NCBI GenBank assembly: GCA_905478065.1
Contig: CAJQGZ010000057.1
Coordinates: 1 to 35,573 of the forward strand
Reading direction: 5' to 3'
DNA from: an uncultured bacterium
Lineage (GTDB): Bacteria > Fidelibacterota > Marinisomatia > Marinisomatales > UBA1611
DNA: 35,573 nt
The translations under genes were made by a program, and so were the position numbers. The notes under the pieces are model-generated. The model saw only the letters and a program-made list of their open reading frames with translations. It was not told the origin of the DNA and ran no database searches. Below are positions 25,925-35,175 of this stretch, piece after piece (position 1 is the first letter of the stretch; the number at the start of each line of letters is the position of its first letter).

Positions 25925-27151
25925 TCAATCAGAATAATTAATACTAAACCTCATAATTAGCCCTATCATCAAATAACTGGTAACAAGGAACGTCCCTCCT
26001 GCTGAAATAAAAGGAAGAGGTAGGCCTTTTACAGGGATCAAACCAACAGTCATTGCCGTATTCACAAAGACGTGAGCCAAAAGTATAGAGCCTAAGCCGA
26101 TGAGACTCAAGCTTGAAAACTTATCTTTTGATAAAAAAGAATTTCTAATTATGGAACTAATCAAATAACCAAATATAATCAAAATAACAACTATCGCTAT
26201 AAACCCAAATTCTTCTCCAATTACTGAGAGGATAAAATCAGATTCTTGAACTGGCAAAAACTTTAAATGAGTTTGTGTACCCTCACCCCAACCTTTCCCA
26301 AATAATCCTCCAGAGCCAATAGCAGTTTTGCTCTGTATAATCTGATAAGCAGCACCTAAAGGGTCTTTTTCTGGATAAATAAATGTCAACACCCTGTTTT
26401 GCTGGTACGGGTTGAGCATATCCCAGATGGGTCGAGACAAAAGACCAAAAAATACATTACCAAAAAAATAACCAGCACCTGAAATAATTTTTGTATTTGA
26501 ATAAAAAATTACTGCTGCAATAATTAAAGCCCAAATTGAAAAAGTGATAACATTAAAAGCAGTTAATATTGACAAAATAGGCGCAACTAGTAAAAAAAGA
26601 TAAAAGGGCCTAGCTCCAGACCAATATAACATTGGGAAAATAACACTGATCATCACGAGAGCAGTTCCTAAATCTGGCTGATTTAAGACAACTAACGATG
26701 GAAATAATGCAATTAAAATTGGAATTAGGATGGATTTAAAATATTGAATATTTATAGTATTATCAGATAAATACCTAGCTAACGCAATCACAGTAAATAT
26801 TTTAGCAAATTCACTTGGTTGAAAATTAAAAGGCAAACCAATATTGAGCCACCTGTAAGTACCCGCATGAGTAGCACCAAAAAATGGGAGGATTACCAAT
26901 ACTATCCCGAGACTATAGATTACGTAAGCATATTTATGGATTAAATATTTTGGTGTAAGAAACGCAATTAAAAAACCGGCAAAAGCAAAAATCAAGAAAA
27001 ACAATTGTTTGAAAAACGGATTTTGGACGATAGATGGACTTTGATAAGAAATACTACTAAGCGCGACAAGGCCAATAGAACTTAACAAAGATGCAGAAAA
27101 AATTATTTTCCATGGAGTCTCAATAATATTTAGTTTTTTAAAATTAATCAT
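25925..27151 (-). CDS. rodA: SEDS peptidoglycan glycosyltransferase RodA
   Basis: A 408-residue inner-membrane polymerase of the elongasome, with about ten membrane segments. SEDS hallmarks are NFQPSEFAKI, LNQPDLGTALVM, KFLPVQESDFILSVIGEEFG (the Asp of ESDF matches the catalytic region of the family) and GLIPVKGLPLPFISAGGT. The usual PFVSYGGS end motif is slightly altered to PFISAGGT. The ATG overlaps the mrdA stop (ATGA), so RodA is translationally coupled to its transpeptidase partner. About 80 bases separate its stop from the CpoB-like gene. Confidence 0.96.
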   Translation of the reverse strand: MINFKKLNIIETPWKIIFSASLLSSIGLVALSSISYQSPSIVQNPFFKQLFFLIFAFAGFLIAFLTPKYLIHKYAYVIYSLGIVLVILPFFGATHAGTYRWLNIGLPFNFQPSEFAKIFTVIALARYLSDNTINIQYFKSILIPILIALFPSLVVLNQPDLGTALVMISVIFPMLYWSGARPFYLFLLVAPILSILTAFNVITFSIWALIIAAVIFYSNTKIISGAGYFFGNVFFGLLSRPIWDMLNPYQQNRVLTFIYPEKDPLGAAYQIIQSKTAIGSGGLFGKGWGEGTQTHLKFLPVQESDFILSVIGEEFGFIAIVVILIIFGYLISSIIRNSFLSKDKFSSLSLIGLGSILLAHVFVNTAMTVGLIPVKGLPLPFISAGGTFLVTSYLMIGLIMRFSINYSD

Positions 27152-28911
27152 CTTGATGCAAATCGAGAATTTTCAATTATTTTTTCAAAAACTTTCTTTG
27201 CCAAGGGAGCGGCAACTGCTCCACCAGAACCTGCATTCTCCAACAAAATAACTATTGAATACTTTTTCTCGTTATAATCTGCCCAACCTACAAACCAAGC
27301 ATGATTATCTCCATGGGGGTTTTCTGCTGTACCCGTTTTCCCGAAAACTAAAAAATCATTAAAATTTGGATCAGATTTTTTACCAGTTCCGTTACTACTT
27401 ATTATTGCAGATCTTAGGCCATTATGTATGTTACTCCATATATCAGAAGATAGTTCAGGCTTTACATTTTGAGGTAAATTATCTACAAATACAAAATGAC
27501 TATTTGGCGAACTACCTTTTGTAGATAATAAATTAATATAATTTAAAACTTGAATTGGAGTAACTAAAAGTTCGCCTTGACCAATAGCCAAATTTAATAG
27601 AACACCCCTGCTCCAACCAGACTTACCATATCTTTTTGACATATAACTTTTATCAGGAACTAGACCACTAGCCTCGTTAGGTATATCTATATTTGTCTTT
27701 GAACCAAATCCAAATTGATTGAAAGTATCATACAAATTTTCTAAGCTAAGCTCAGTTACAGTCTTGTAAAAATACACATCACAAGACACTGACATTGCTT
27801 CTACTAGATTTAGACTGCCATGCCCCTCAGTAAACCAACAACCAAAAATCCTGTCACCAAACTGATAAAACCCTGGACAATGATACTTATTATTTTTATC
27901 AAAATTGTCTTGTTTTAGCAGTGCCGCCTGGGTAATCATTTTGACTATTGAACCAGGTATGTACGTACCTTGTATATATCTATTAAGAAGAGGTTTATCC
28001 TGATTCGTGCTCATGTCCTTCCAATTAGATTCTGTTATTAATCCAGTAAAGAAATCAGGCGAGTAATCAGGCGCACTAGTCGCTGCTAATACACCACCAG
28101 ATAAAGGGTCTCCAACTAATATCACACCTTTTTTATCAGTCATTAAGTTTTCGCAAAATAATTGCAGCTGCAAATCTATTGTAGTTCTTATATTGCTCCC
28201 AGGAATAGGTCTTGTATCATCTAATTCTGAAGCAGTTCCCACTTCGCGACCAGATGCATTGACCTCATAAAAAGAGGTACCTCTTTGACCCATTAAAAAA
28301 GCTTCATATTGTTTTTCTAAGCCAGACCAACCAACTAAATCACCAAGTTCATAGGCATCTTTGTTTTTAAGATTTTTTCTAATCGACCTATCAATTTCTT
28401 TTACGTAACCAAATAAATGAGCAGCCCTAACTCCATTGGGAAAAAACCGCTCAGGAATTTGATCATAATAAACACCTTCAAGGTTTAATTTATTTTCTTC
28501 TAGATTTCCAAGTTGCAAAAAATTCATATCCTTTGCAAGTCGAGTAGGTATAAATCGACCCCTGTAATATTTTTTATAGTTTGAATGAATAATACTAGAA
28601 TCAGATTCAATATAGTCTGCAATTAGTTTAAACTGACTACCTTTATCTTTCATTTCACCTGGAATCGCAGTCAAAACATAAACAGGATAATTATCAACAA
28701 GTATTTCTCCATCTCTAGCCAAAATCAATCCCCTTGGAGCATTTTTATTTACTTTTCTTATTCTATTCGTATTTGATTTCAATCTATAAATTTCATGTTC
28801 AACGATTTGAATTTGGAAGTATCTAGCACCAAGCAATAGCAACATAAACCAGGCGAATGACCTGGCAATGAAAAATTGCCTACTTGAAACTAAATTATCT
28901 GATTTAAGCAT
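27148..28911 (-). CDS. mrdA: Penicillin-binding protein 2 (MrdA)
   Basis: A 587-residue class B transpeptidase that cross-links lateral-wall peptidoglycan with RodA. Features: N-terminal membrane anchor (about 12-34), pedestal with RGLILARDGEILVDN (60-74), and a transpeptidase domain with the catalytic S321-I-V-K324, S376-C-D378 and K525-T-G527 triads. The SxD second motif is normal for PBP2. Length is standard. It starts seven bases after mreD and overlaps rodA by four bases. Confidence 0.96.
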   Translation of the reverse strand: MLKSDNLVSSRQFFIARSFAWFMLLLLGARYFQIQIVEHEIYRLKSNTNRIRKVNKNAPRGLILARDGEILVDNYPVYVLTAIPGEMKDKGSQFKLIADYIESDSSIIHSNYKKYYRGRFIPTRLAKDMNFLQLGNLEENKLNLEGVYYDQIPERFFPNGVRAAHLFGYVKEIDRSIRKNLKNKDAYELGDLVGWSGLEKQYEAFLMGQRGTSFYEVNASGREVGTASELDDTRPIPGSNIRTTIDLQLQLFCENLMTDKKGVILVGDPLSGGVLAATSAPDYSPDFFTGLITESNWKDMSTNQDKPLLNRYIQGTYIPGSIVKMITQAALLKQDNFDKNNKYHCPGFYQFGDRIFGCWFTEGHGSLNLVEAMSVSCDVYFYKTVTELSLENLYDTFNQFGFGSKTNIDIPNEASGLVPDKSYMSKRYGKSGWSRGVLLNLAIGQGELLVTPIQVLNYINLLSTKGSSPNSHFVFVDNLPQNVKPELSSDIWSNIHNGLRSAIISSNGTGKKSDPNFNDFLVFGKTGTAENPHGDNHAWFVGWADYNEKKYSIVILLENAGSGGAVAAPLAKKVFEKIIENSRFASR

Positions 28912-28918
28912 GTTATCT

Positions 28919-29395
28919 TTAAATTTTGTAAAGAGGTACCATTATTTGTAAAATACCAAGAAAGACCAAAGTGTAAAGTGATGTTGCCAACCATTTTATC
29001 AAAAACTGGGTGGGTTCATCTACAAGTAATTGCTGGTAAACAACTAAAGAAAATATTAAAAATTGACAAAGAATAATAAAAACCCATAATGAACTAAAAT
29101 ATAATTTGTTAAGTTTTTCATTTTGACCTTTTAAAAAAGCGCTAGAGTATCCAGTGACCGTATAAACAAGAGGCGTCAACCCAAAGAATTGATTTGTACC
29201 AGATGATAAATCAATAAACAAACCTATGAAAAAGCCAAATAACGTACCCACTAAACCACCATTTTTTATGGATATGTAAAGCAGAACAATTAAACAAAAA
29301 TCTGGATCGATAGTACCCAAAGAGAAAAATTCCGATGTCCACGATTGAAAGAGAAATGTAACAAATATTATAATAAAATATTGAAAGACTATCAT
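28919..29395 (-). CDS. mreD: Rod shape-determining protein MreD
   Basis: A 158-residue inner-membrane protein with about five membrane segments and very few charged loops. It has the MreD pattern DFCLIVLLYISIKNGGLVGTLFGFFIGLFIDL. Membrane topology, length and position between mreC and mrdA define it better than sequence motifs, as is usual for this fast-evolving family. It overlaps the mreC stop by four bases (ATGA). Confidence 0.88.
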   Translation of the reverse strand: MIVFQYFIIIFVTFLFQSWTSEFFSLGTIDPDFCLIVLLYISIKNGGLVGTLFGFFIGLFIDLSSGTNQFFGLTPLVYTVTGYSSAFLKGQNEKLNKLYFSSLWVFIILCQFLIFSLVVYQQLLVDEPTQFLIKWLATSLYTLVFLGILQIMVPLYKI

Positions 29396-30180
29396 TTGTT
29401 TTCAATTACAACAAAAACGTTTTGAATTGATTCAAAATCATTTTGAATTTTCACATTAACAACTTTTTGATAACTACCTCTTTCATCATATACGCCTGAG
29501 ACTATACCAACAGGTAATTTTTCAGGATATATATTACTGAAGCCTGAAGTGATTACCCTGTCACCTATATTTATATCAACATTCTTTTGCACTTCATATA
29601 CTCTGCATGTATTATCTCGAGACCATCTTAAAATTCCAACAGCACCACTCGGCATAATTCGAACACTTAATCTAAAATTATTGTCAGATATAGATTGTAC
29701 TATTGAAGACTTTTTTCCAACTACAACGGTTTTACCTATTACGCCATCGGGTGTAAGGACTGCTTGATTAGGCATAATATTATTTAAAGAACCTACATCC
29801 AGAGTCAAAGACTTAACATTCGTCTGAATACCTTTATTAATAATGCTTGCTGGAATAATTTTTAGCCTTGTTTCTCTTTTAAAATTTAGAAGATCTCTTA
29901 AATTTTTATTTTCATCAGCAGCATATAAAATTGACTCTAGCTGTAGATTGAGTTGAAGGTTTTTTTCTCTAAGATATTGATTTTCCTCGTTAACAATAGC
30001 AAGTGATTTAACTTTTACTAATGGCGTTGAAAGAAAAGAAACCAAGTCCGAAGAGAATCCCCTAATCACACTCATTTCATCATTATTGCGATTAAAAAGC
30101 AGAGCAAAAGAAAAGAAAAGAGCAACGGCAAAAACAAAATGATCTTTGTTTTTAATTAAAAATAACAGAAGGTTGCGCAT
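29392..30180 (-). CDS. mreC: Rod shape-determining protein MreC
   Basis: A 262-residue bitopic protein: short cytoplasmic N-terminus, one membrane segment (about 15-30), coiled coil (about 58-95, NEENQYLREKNLQLNLQL), and two beta domains with the family TPDGVIGKTVVVGK and VGDRVITSGFSNIYPEKLPVGIVSGV-like segments. MreC links MreB to PBP2/RodA. I start at ATG 30178-30180, which has AGAGG six bases upstream (30187-30191, overlapping the mreB stop). A longer frame would use TTG two codons earlier. Confidence 0.93.
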   Translation of the reverse strand: MRNLLLFLIKNKDHFVFAVALFFSFALLFNRNNDEMSVIRGFSSDLVSFLSTPLVKVKSLAIVNEENQYLREKNLQLNLQLESILYAADENKNLRDLLNFKRETRLKIIPASIINKGIQTNVKSLTLDVGSLNNIMPNQAVLTPDGVIGKTVVVGKKSSIVQSISDNNFRLSVRIMPSGAVGILRWSRDNTCRVYEVQKNVDINIGDRVITSGFSNIYPEKLPVGIVSGVYDERGSYQKVVNVKIQNDFESIQNVFVVIENK

Positions 30181-30189
30181 GAACAACCT

Positions 30190-31215
30190 CTAGAGTAGAA
30201 CCGCCTCATATTTTTTCAAGTCTTCTAAGACCATTCCTGTGCCCCTAACAACAGATAATAATGGGTCTTCAGCAACATTAACTGGAACATTAGTTCTTTC
30301 TCTAATTATTTGATCTATACCCTTTAGTAGACTCCCACCACCAGCTACAATGATGCCCCTCTCTAAGATATCAGCAGCTAATTCAGGAGGTGTTTGTTCT
30401 AAACATCTTTTGACAGCTTCTACTATTGCATTCACAGGGTCTTTTAGAGCTTGCCTGATTTCATCTGAACTCACTTCAATCGTTTTGGGAATACCTGTGA
30501 CTAAATCTCTTCCCCTAACGGATATTTCCGTTGAGTTCATTTGCATAGCTGAACCAACAGATTTTTTAATCGACTCACTCATTCCAAGACCAATTTCAAG
30601 CTTATGCTCATTTCTAAACCATTGCAGTATACACTCATCCATTTCATCACCAGCAATGCGAATTGTTTCTTTAGTAACTACGCCATTCAAAGATATAACG
30701 GCAATTTCAGTCGTTCCTCCACCTATATCAACAATGATATTTCCTATTGGCTGGCTTATATCAAGACCAATACCAATGGCCGCTGCAACAGGCTCCTCAA
30801 TTAGATAGACTTCCCTCGCATTAGCTCTCTCTCCAGATTCTTTAACCGCTCTTCTTTCAACCTCGGTTACACCTGAGGGCACACAAATTACCATACGCGG
30901 TCTAGCCATACGGCTAAAATTAATCTTGTTTATAAAACCTTGAAGCATCCCATCAGTCATTTTAAAATCAGCTATAACGCCATCTTGTAAGGGCCTAACG
31001 GTTTCTAAGTCTCGATGTGTTCTTCCAAGCATAGCTTTTGCCTCATCTCCGACAGCTACAATCTGATCATCATGTATCGTTCTAGCAACAATTGAGGGTT
31101 CATTGATTACAACACCCTTTCCTTTTAACCAGATAAGCGTATTAGCAGTACCAAGATCAATCGCGATATCTCCAGATATCCAATTAACAATGCTTGAAAG
31201 TGATTTTTTGTTCAT
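30190..31215 (-). CDS. mreB: Rod shape-determining actin homologue MreB
   Basis: A 341-residue cytoplasmic actin-fold ATPase that orients the elongasome. Motifs: phosphate loop 1 DLGTANTLIW, PSGVTEVERRAVKES, EEPVAAAIG, phosphate loop 2 DIGGGTTEIAVIS, and the adenosine region GGGSLLKGI. I start at the ATG 31213-31215; a longer frame uses GTG six codons upstream. No Shine-Dalgarno sequence is visible. It begins the mreB-mreC-mreD-mrdA-rodA operon. The 82-base gap upstream contains an AT-only palindrome but no convincing promoter. Confidence 0.97.
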   Translation of the reverse strand: MNKKSLSSIVNWISGDIAIDLGTANTLIWLKGKGVVINEPSIVARTIHDDQIVAVGDEAKAMLGRTHRDLETVRPLQDGVIADFKMTDGMLQGFINKINFSRMARPRMVICVPSGVTEVERRAVKESGERANAREVYLIEEPVAAAIGIGLDISQPIGNIIVDIGGGTTEIAVISLNGVVTKETIRIAGDEMDECILQWFRNEHKLEIGLGMSESIKKSVGSAMQMNSTEISVRGRDLVTGIPKTIEVSSDEIRQALKDPVNAIVEAVKRCLEQTPPELAADILERGIIVAGGGSLLKGIDQIIRERTNVPVNVAEDPLLSVVRGTGMVLEDLKKYEAVLL

Positions 31216-31277
31216 TTTATAAAATTTTCGCACGACTGGATGCTCCGCAATCTAACGATTATTCATGAAATAGCTTA

Positions 31278-31302
31278 TTTAAATTTTTTATAAAAATTTA
31301 AA
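31278..31302 (-). other. AT-only palindrome overlapping a stop codon, upstream of mreB
   Basis: TTTAAATTTT and AAAATTTAAA form a perfect ten-base stem around a five-base loop. It overlaps the stop of the GWxTD gene (31298-31300) and lies about 60 bases before mreB. It could be a weak transcript-end structure or a protein site; in such AT-rich DNA chance is a real alternative. Confidence 0.3.
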
Positions 31303-32554
31303 AATTAGGCCCGATAAATGGCTTATCTAACTTAAAATCTCCAAACCCATTCTGGTCTCTAAAAACGAACTGTTTATTTAGCCTATTGTAATACCAGGCT
31401 TGATAAATCGAAGTATTAGTGCTGGTGGCATTTGACCTTTGAATTTCATCAGGAGGACCGAAAAGTATATATATCATTCCAAAATCAGTTTCCCAACCTT
31501 CCTTCCAAGACATATTAAAATATTCATTAACATAATTAACTCTGATATAATACTCTTCCATTAGTTCGTTAATATTTGTTTCTGGCGTAGGATCTCTTTT
31601 ATTCCAAAACTCAAGAAATATTTTCTCCAGCGCCTCCCCTTTCTTGCCTTTTGCTTCTTTTCTTTCATTATTTGTTAAAAGATATCTCATTTGCTGAAAA
31701 GAGGTTTCTACATTATTGACGAAGCCTGAAAGTCCAGGCTTATAAATAGAGATTTTTTTCATGACTTCTCTTTCTTTATTTGACTGTATCAGTTTAATTC
31801 CAATCTCAAGTCCCATTGTGGATAATATACTTTTATCTAATTTATATCTATGGTTAAAAAAGCCACCTGAAGTATCTTTTTTTGATATAAGAAACTTCCC
31901 ATCTTCATTCATTCCTTCCATAAAACCCAAAACTTCATATGGCTCACTATCAACAAACCCAGATACAATCAAAGTAAGACCCCTATCAATGTTTGTTATC
32001 CTTTTACCTGTTATAGGGAATTCATTAACGTCAAATCCCCATTCGCCTTCAAGGTTTGCTACAATAAGAGGCTCCATTAAGGATGGTTTTTTTTTGAATT
32101 TTGAAAAATCAATTTTAATATTTTTAGAACCCTTGTTTCTTGTGTCTTTATCATAAAGCTCTGATTCTATTTCATATTTATTTTTTGCTACTGTAAAGTT
32201 TGAAAAATGTTTTCTAGTCCTTAATCTTGATTGTGTTTGAATGTAATCATCAGTGGTTATCGAATCTGTCCACATTTTTCTAAAAATACGTTTACCTTTA
32301 TTATTTTTTAAAACAATGGAAACATCATATGAAGCAAAAAATGAATTATTTTTTTTTACAAATTGAAGACTTCGAAAAGGAATATCCACAAATGCTGTCA
32401 CGAGGATTGAGTCTTTTGAAATAGCTCTAGAAAATTCTAATAAATTATATCTTCCAACATTACTTAAAGACTTATTTTTTTTTGAACGCTGTCCAGAAAT
32501 AAAACTGCATATAATAAGAGCTGCAATTATGCCTGATAATATTCTTTTCATCAT
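31298..32554 (-). CDS. GWxTD domain protein, exported
   Basis: A 418-residue protein with a signal peptide (MMKRILSGIIAALIICSFISG). The first 290 residues form a beta-rich domain (FVDIPFRSLQFVKKN, VSIVLKNNKGKRIFRKMW). The C-terminal third holds the GWxTD domain: EALEKIFLEFWNKRDPTP, YYIRVNYVNEYF, then GWETDFGMIYILFGPPDEI with GWETD at 353-357, and a WYYNRLNKQFVF strand. The domain is named for this motif, occurs in FCB and related phyla, and has no established role. I start at the first of two adjacent ATGs (32552-32554) because GGAGA lies eight bases before it. The start overlaps the stop of the propeller gene, so the two are coupled. Confidence 0.88.
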   Translation of the reverse strand: MMKRILSGIIAALIICSFISGQRSKKNKSLSNVGRYNLLEFSRAISKDSILVTAFVDIPFRSLQFVKKNNSFFASYDVSIVLKNNKGKRIFRKMWTDSITTDDYIQTQSRLRTRKHFSNFTVAKNKYEIESELYDKDTRNKGSKNIKIDFSKFKKKPSLMEPLIVANLEGEWGFDVNEFPITGKRITNIDRGLTLIVSGFVDSEPYEVLGFMEGMNEDGKFLISKKDTSGGFFNHRYKLDKSILSTMGLEIGIKLIQSNKEREVMKKISIYKPGLSGFVNNVETSFQQMRYLLTNNERKEAKGKKGEALEKIFLEFWNKRDPTPETNINELMEEYYIRVNYVNEYFNMSWKEGWETDFGMIYILFGPPDEIQRSNATSTNTSIYQAWYYNRLNKQFVFRDQNGFGDFKLDKPFIGPNF

Positions 32555-34191
32555 AAGTCTTTTCTCCATTTAAACCTAATTAGACCTTCACTAGTTCCCA
32601 TCCAAACATATTTACCTATTTTTTCTAAGGAATTGACTGACCCAATGAAGTCAAATTTATACTCTCTAGTTCTTTTTGATTTTAAATTTATTCTAAACAT
32701 ACCCTGACTAGTTCCAATAAAGCAAAATTTACCGACCACAATAAGATCAGAAACATCCAGTCCTCTATAATCAGAAGCTGGAATCACCATATCCCAAAAT
32801 TTCTCTTCAATATTAAAACTAACCACGCCAATATTTGTAGCAAAATACAATAATTGGTTATCTTGAAATATTGAAGTGACGCGTGAAACAGGAAAATCTA
32901 AATAAGAGTTACCTATTGAAAGCGCATTCATAATTTGCGGGTTATTTTTATCATAAAGATATATTCCAGTTCTAGAAGCAACCCAGACACCAAACTCATT
33001 TAATAATAAATCATTTACAGGATGATTATAAAAAAGATATTCAAAACCCATTGGCTCTTCTCTTTTAGATTTTCGATTAATTTGTCTTATACCATAATAA
33101 GACCCAATCCATACATAATTAGAATCTCCTACCATAGAGGTTATATCACTATTTGGTATACCTCTATCTTCTCCCAGTGTGCGCCAAAAATTATCTGGCT
33201 TATCAAAAACCAGAATGACGCCATTGCCTCCAACCCAAAGAGTATTTTCAAAATCATAGAATGAATAAACCTCTGTAAGGTTCATATTCACAGTAACATC
33301 AAAATCATAATGGTCAGTCTGAAAATTTCGGGTATTTAACCTCGTCACACCCCTGCCAATATCATAGCCTTTTGATCCTATCCAAAGATTATTTTCATTT
33401 TGAAACAATGCATTTATGTTGGAACCTCTAATACCAAATTCTGTTGGGAAGATTGCTTCCATCGTCTTGTCTCCTTGGAAAAGTGTACCGTCAGAAGTTC
33501 CTATCCAAACATCATTATGTTTTCCAATTAAACCACTAGTAATATCGATGTATCTACCATAGCCGTCTATTAGTTTTGAACCAGACGCCATCCAGCCAGA
33601 CATTAGAGCATAATTATTCATAATAGTAGCAATGTCAGCTTGCTCATAATAGTTGGTACTACTCCATGAAATATTTATTTCATCTGGCCTAGGATAAATT
33701 CCCGCTAATATGCCAGAAGATTTGTCTAATTTAACGTAAACGGCGTTTGCCTTTGCCCAAACATAATTTTCAGAATTCCCAATCTGACTAATATTATCAT
33801 TATTCCTTAGACCTATATCTACAAAATCAATATATCGCCAGTCTCCCTCTCTTGTAAATGAATACTGAAGCGCACCTACAGATGCAGCCCATAGGATACC
33901 AGTATTTTGATCAAAATGAACACTGCTGATACTATTGTTTTTTAATCCTTGAGCCGAGGTAATGGGAAAGTCATATTGATTGCTGTACAAGTTGTAACGA
34001 TAAATACCACCATGACTAGTGCCCACATATAAGAATTCAAAACCCTCTGATAATGAATTAATTCTACCAGGTTCCTTGAAAAGTAACCAGTCAAAAGGCC
34101 TATATCGAGCACTAGGTTGAGCAAAAGAGATAGCAAAAAATAAAAAGAAATATAGACCTATATGAAAGTACCATTTCTTATTTATAGCCAT
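32551..34191 (-). CDS. Secreted Reg_prop beta-propeller protein
   Basis: A 546-residue protein with a signal peptide (about 1-25, cut after AISFAQ). At least eleven Reg_prop-like repeats follow, each with a (L/V)W(I/V)G..xG(I/V) core: for example VWIGTSDGTLF, LWIGSKG, LWVGGNGVILVF, VWIGSYYGIRQI, VWVASRTGIYLY and VWMGTSEGLIRF. Such propellers normally form the sensor half of hybrid two-component receptors. Here there is no membrane span, kinase or receiver domain, so it acts alone or with a partner. The start is three bases after the heptose-kinase stop, and the stop is shared with the GWxTD start. The ligand is unknown; carbohydrate sensing is only the family precedent. Confidence 0.85.
   Translation of the reverse strand: MAINKKWYFHIGLYFFLFFAISFAQPSARYRPFDWLLFKEPGRINSLSEGFEFLYVGTSHGGIYRYNLYSNQYDFPITSAQGLKNNSISSVHFDQNTGILWAASVGALQYSFTREGDWRYIDFVDIGLRNNDNISQIGNSENYVWAKANAVYVKLDKSSGILAGIYPRPDEINISWSSTNYYEQADIATIMNNYALMSGWMASGSKLIDGYGRYIDITSGLIGKHNDVWIGTSDGTLFQGDKTMEAIFPTEFGIRGSNINALFQNENNLWIGSKGYDIGRGVTRLNTRNFQTDHYDFDVTVNMNLTEVYSFYDFENTLWVGGNGVILVFDKPDNFWRTLGEDRGIPNSDITSMVGDSNYVWIGSYYGIRQINRKSKREEPMGFEYLFYNHPVNDLLLNEFGVWVASRTGIYLYDKNNPQIMNALSIGNSYLDFPVSRVTSIFQDNQLLYFATNIGVVSFNIEEKFWDMVIPASDYRGLDVSDLIVVGKFCFIGTSQGMFRINLKSKRTREYKFDFIGSVNSLEKIGKYVWMGTSEGLIRFKWRKDL
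32563..32567 (-). promoter_or_regulatory. Shine-Dalgarno GGAGA of the GWxTD gene
   Basis: GGAGA is eight bases before the ATG at 32552-32554, within the last codons of the propeller gene. It favours this start over the in-frame ATG at 32567-32569. Confidence 0.6.
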
Positions 34192-34194
34192 TTA

Positions 34195-35175
34195 TTAATC
34201 CATATTATAATGATGAGAAAAAATCTCTTTCAATGAATCTACACTTATAGGAAAAACACCTATCTCTTCACATACTCTTCCAGCAGCTAAATTTGCAATA
34301 GTAGATGATTCAAGAGGGTCAAGACCACAAAGGTCATTTATAGCGAAGGTAGCAATAACGGTATCACCAGCACCTGAGACGTCATAAACATTACGAGCCT
34401 TCGTAGGAATTTGATTATGCTGACCATTATGATATAAAGACATTCCCTCAGCTCCCAAAGTAAGAAGCAGAATATCGGACTCGATAAATTCTTTAAACTT
34501 AAACCCAGAATTTGGCAAATCGCCAAACTGTTTGTTGCTTACAATTGCATTATACTCTATCAAGTTAGGCTTAAATAATCTGACACCTTTAAAACATTCA
34601 TAGTTATCATATTTAGGATCCACATAAACAGGTATCTCATGCTTAGATGAATAATTAATGATGTGAGAGATTATTTCTTTCGGTAAAGCACCCTTATTAT
34701 AGTCTTCTATTATAATACCATCTATATCTTTGCAGCTCTTATTAAAGGCTTTGATTAATTCTTCAATCAATAACGAACTGATTTTACTAGTAGTTTCCTC
34801 ATCTAGGCGAACAACCTGCTTTCCATCAGCAATGATACGAGTTTTTACAATAGTAGGTCGACTTTTATCTTTAACTAGGTGTAGTTGGATATTTTCAGAT
34901 TTTTGAAAACAATTTTGCAATTCTTCAGCATTTCTACCTCCGCCAGTAATACCCAGGAGCTGAACATTAGCACCAAGACCTGATAAATTCAATGCTACAT
35001 TAGCAGCTCCTCCTGGCTTGAATTTTTTTTGATCTATAGCGACGATTGGAACTGGGGCCTCTTGCGATATTCTGTCTACTTTTCCATAGATATAAGCATC
35101 TAAAATAATATCCCCAATAACAAGAATATTTTTTTTAGCATATTCTTTAGAGAGCCTGTTAATATCAATTTGCAT
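34195..35175 (-). CDS. rfaE1: D-glycero-beta-D-manno-heptose-7-phosphate kinase
   Basis: A 326-residue PfkB-family kinase that phosphorylates heptose-7-phosphate at C1 for LPS core synthesis. Features: GDIILDAYIYGKVDRISQEAPVPI (21-44), GGAANVALNLSGLGA (55-69), DYNKGAL (158-164), DPK (186-188) and the PfkB signature DVSGAGDTVIATF (265-277) with catalytic Asp271. The cytidylyltransferase half of bifunctional HldE is absent, so this is the single-domain (HldA/RfaE1) form. It implies a heptose-containing LPS and a diderm envelope. The ATG shares one base with the stop of the gene before it (TAATG). Confidence 0.93.
   Translation of the reverse strand: MQIDINRLSKEYAKKNILVIGDIILDAYIYGKVDRISQEAPVPIVAIDQKKFKPGGAANVALNLSGLGANVQLLGITGGGRNAEELQNCFQKSENIQLHLVKDKSRPTIVKTRIIADGKQVVRLDEETTSKISSLLIEELIKAFNKSCKDIDGIIIEDYNKGALPKEIISHIINYSSKHEIPVYVDPKYDNYECFKGVRLFKPNLIEYNAIVSNKQFGDLPNSGFKFKEFIESDILLLTLGAEGMSLYHNGQHNQIPTKARNVYDVSGAGDTVIATFAINDLCGLDPLESSTIANLAAGRVCEEIGVFPISVDSLKEIFSHHYNMD

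Noticed and set aside
30350-30808. 152-codon plus-strand frame opposite mreB
   Set aside because: mreB is unmistakable on the other strand, and the plus frame has no recognisable domain or ribosome binding site.
34338-34526. Short minus-strand frame inside the heptose kinase gene
   Set aside because: Out of frame within an intact, well-recognised kinase with no independent start signal.
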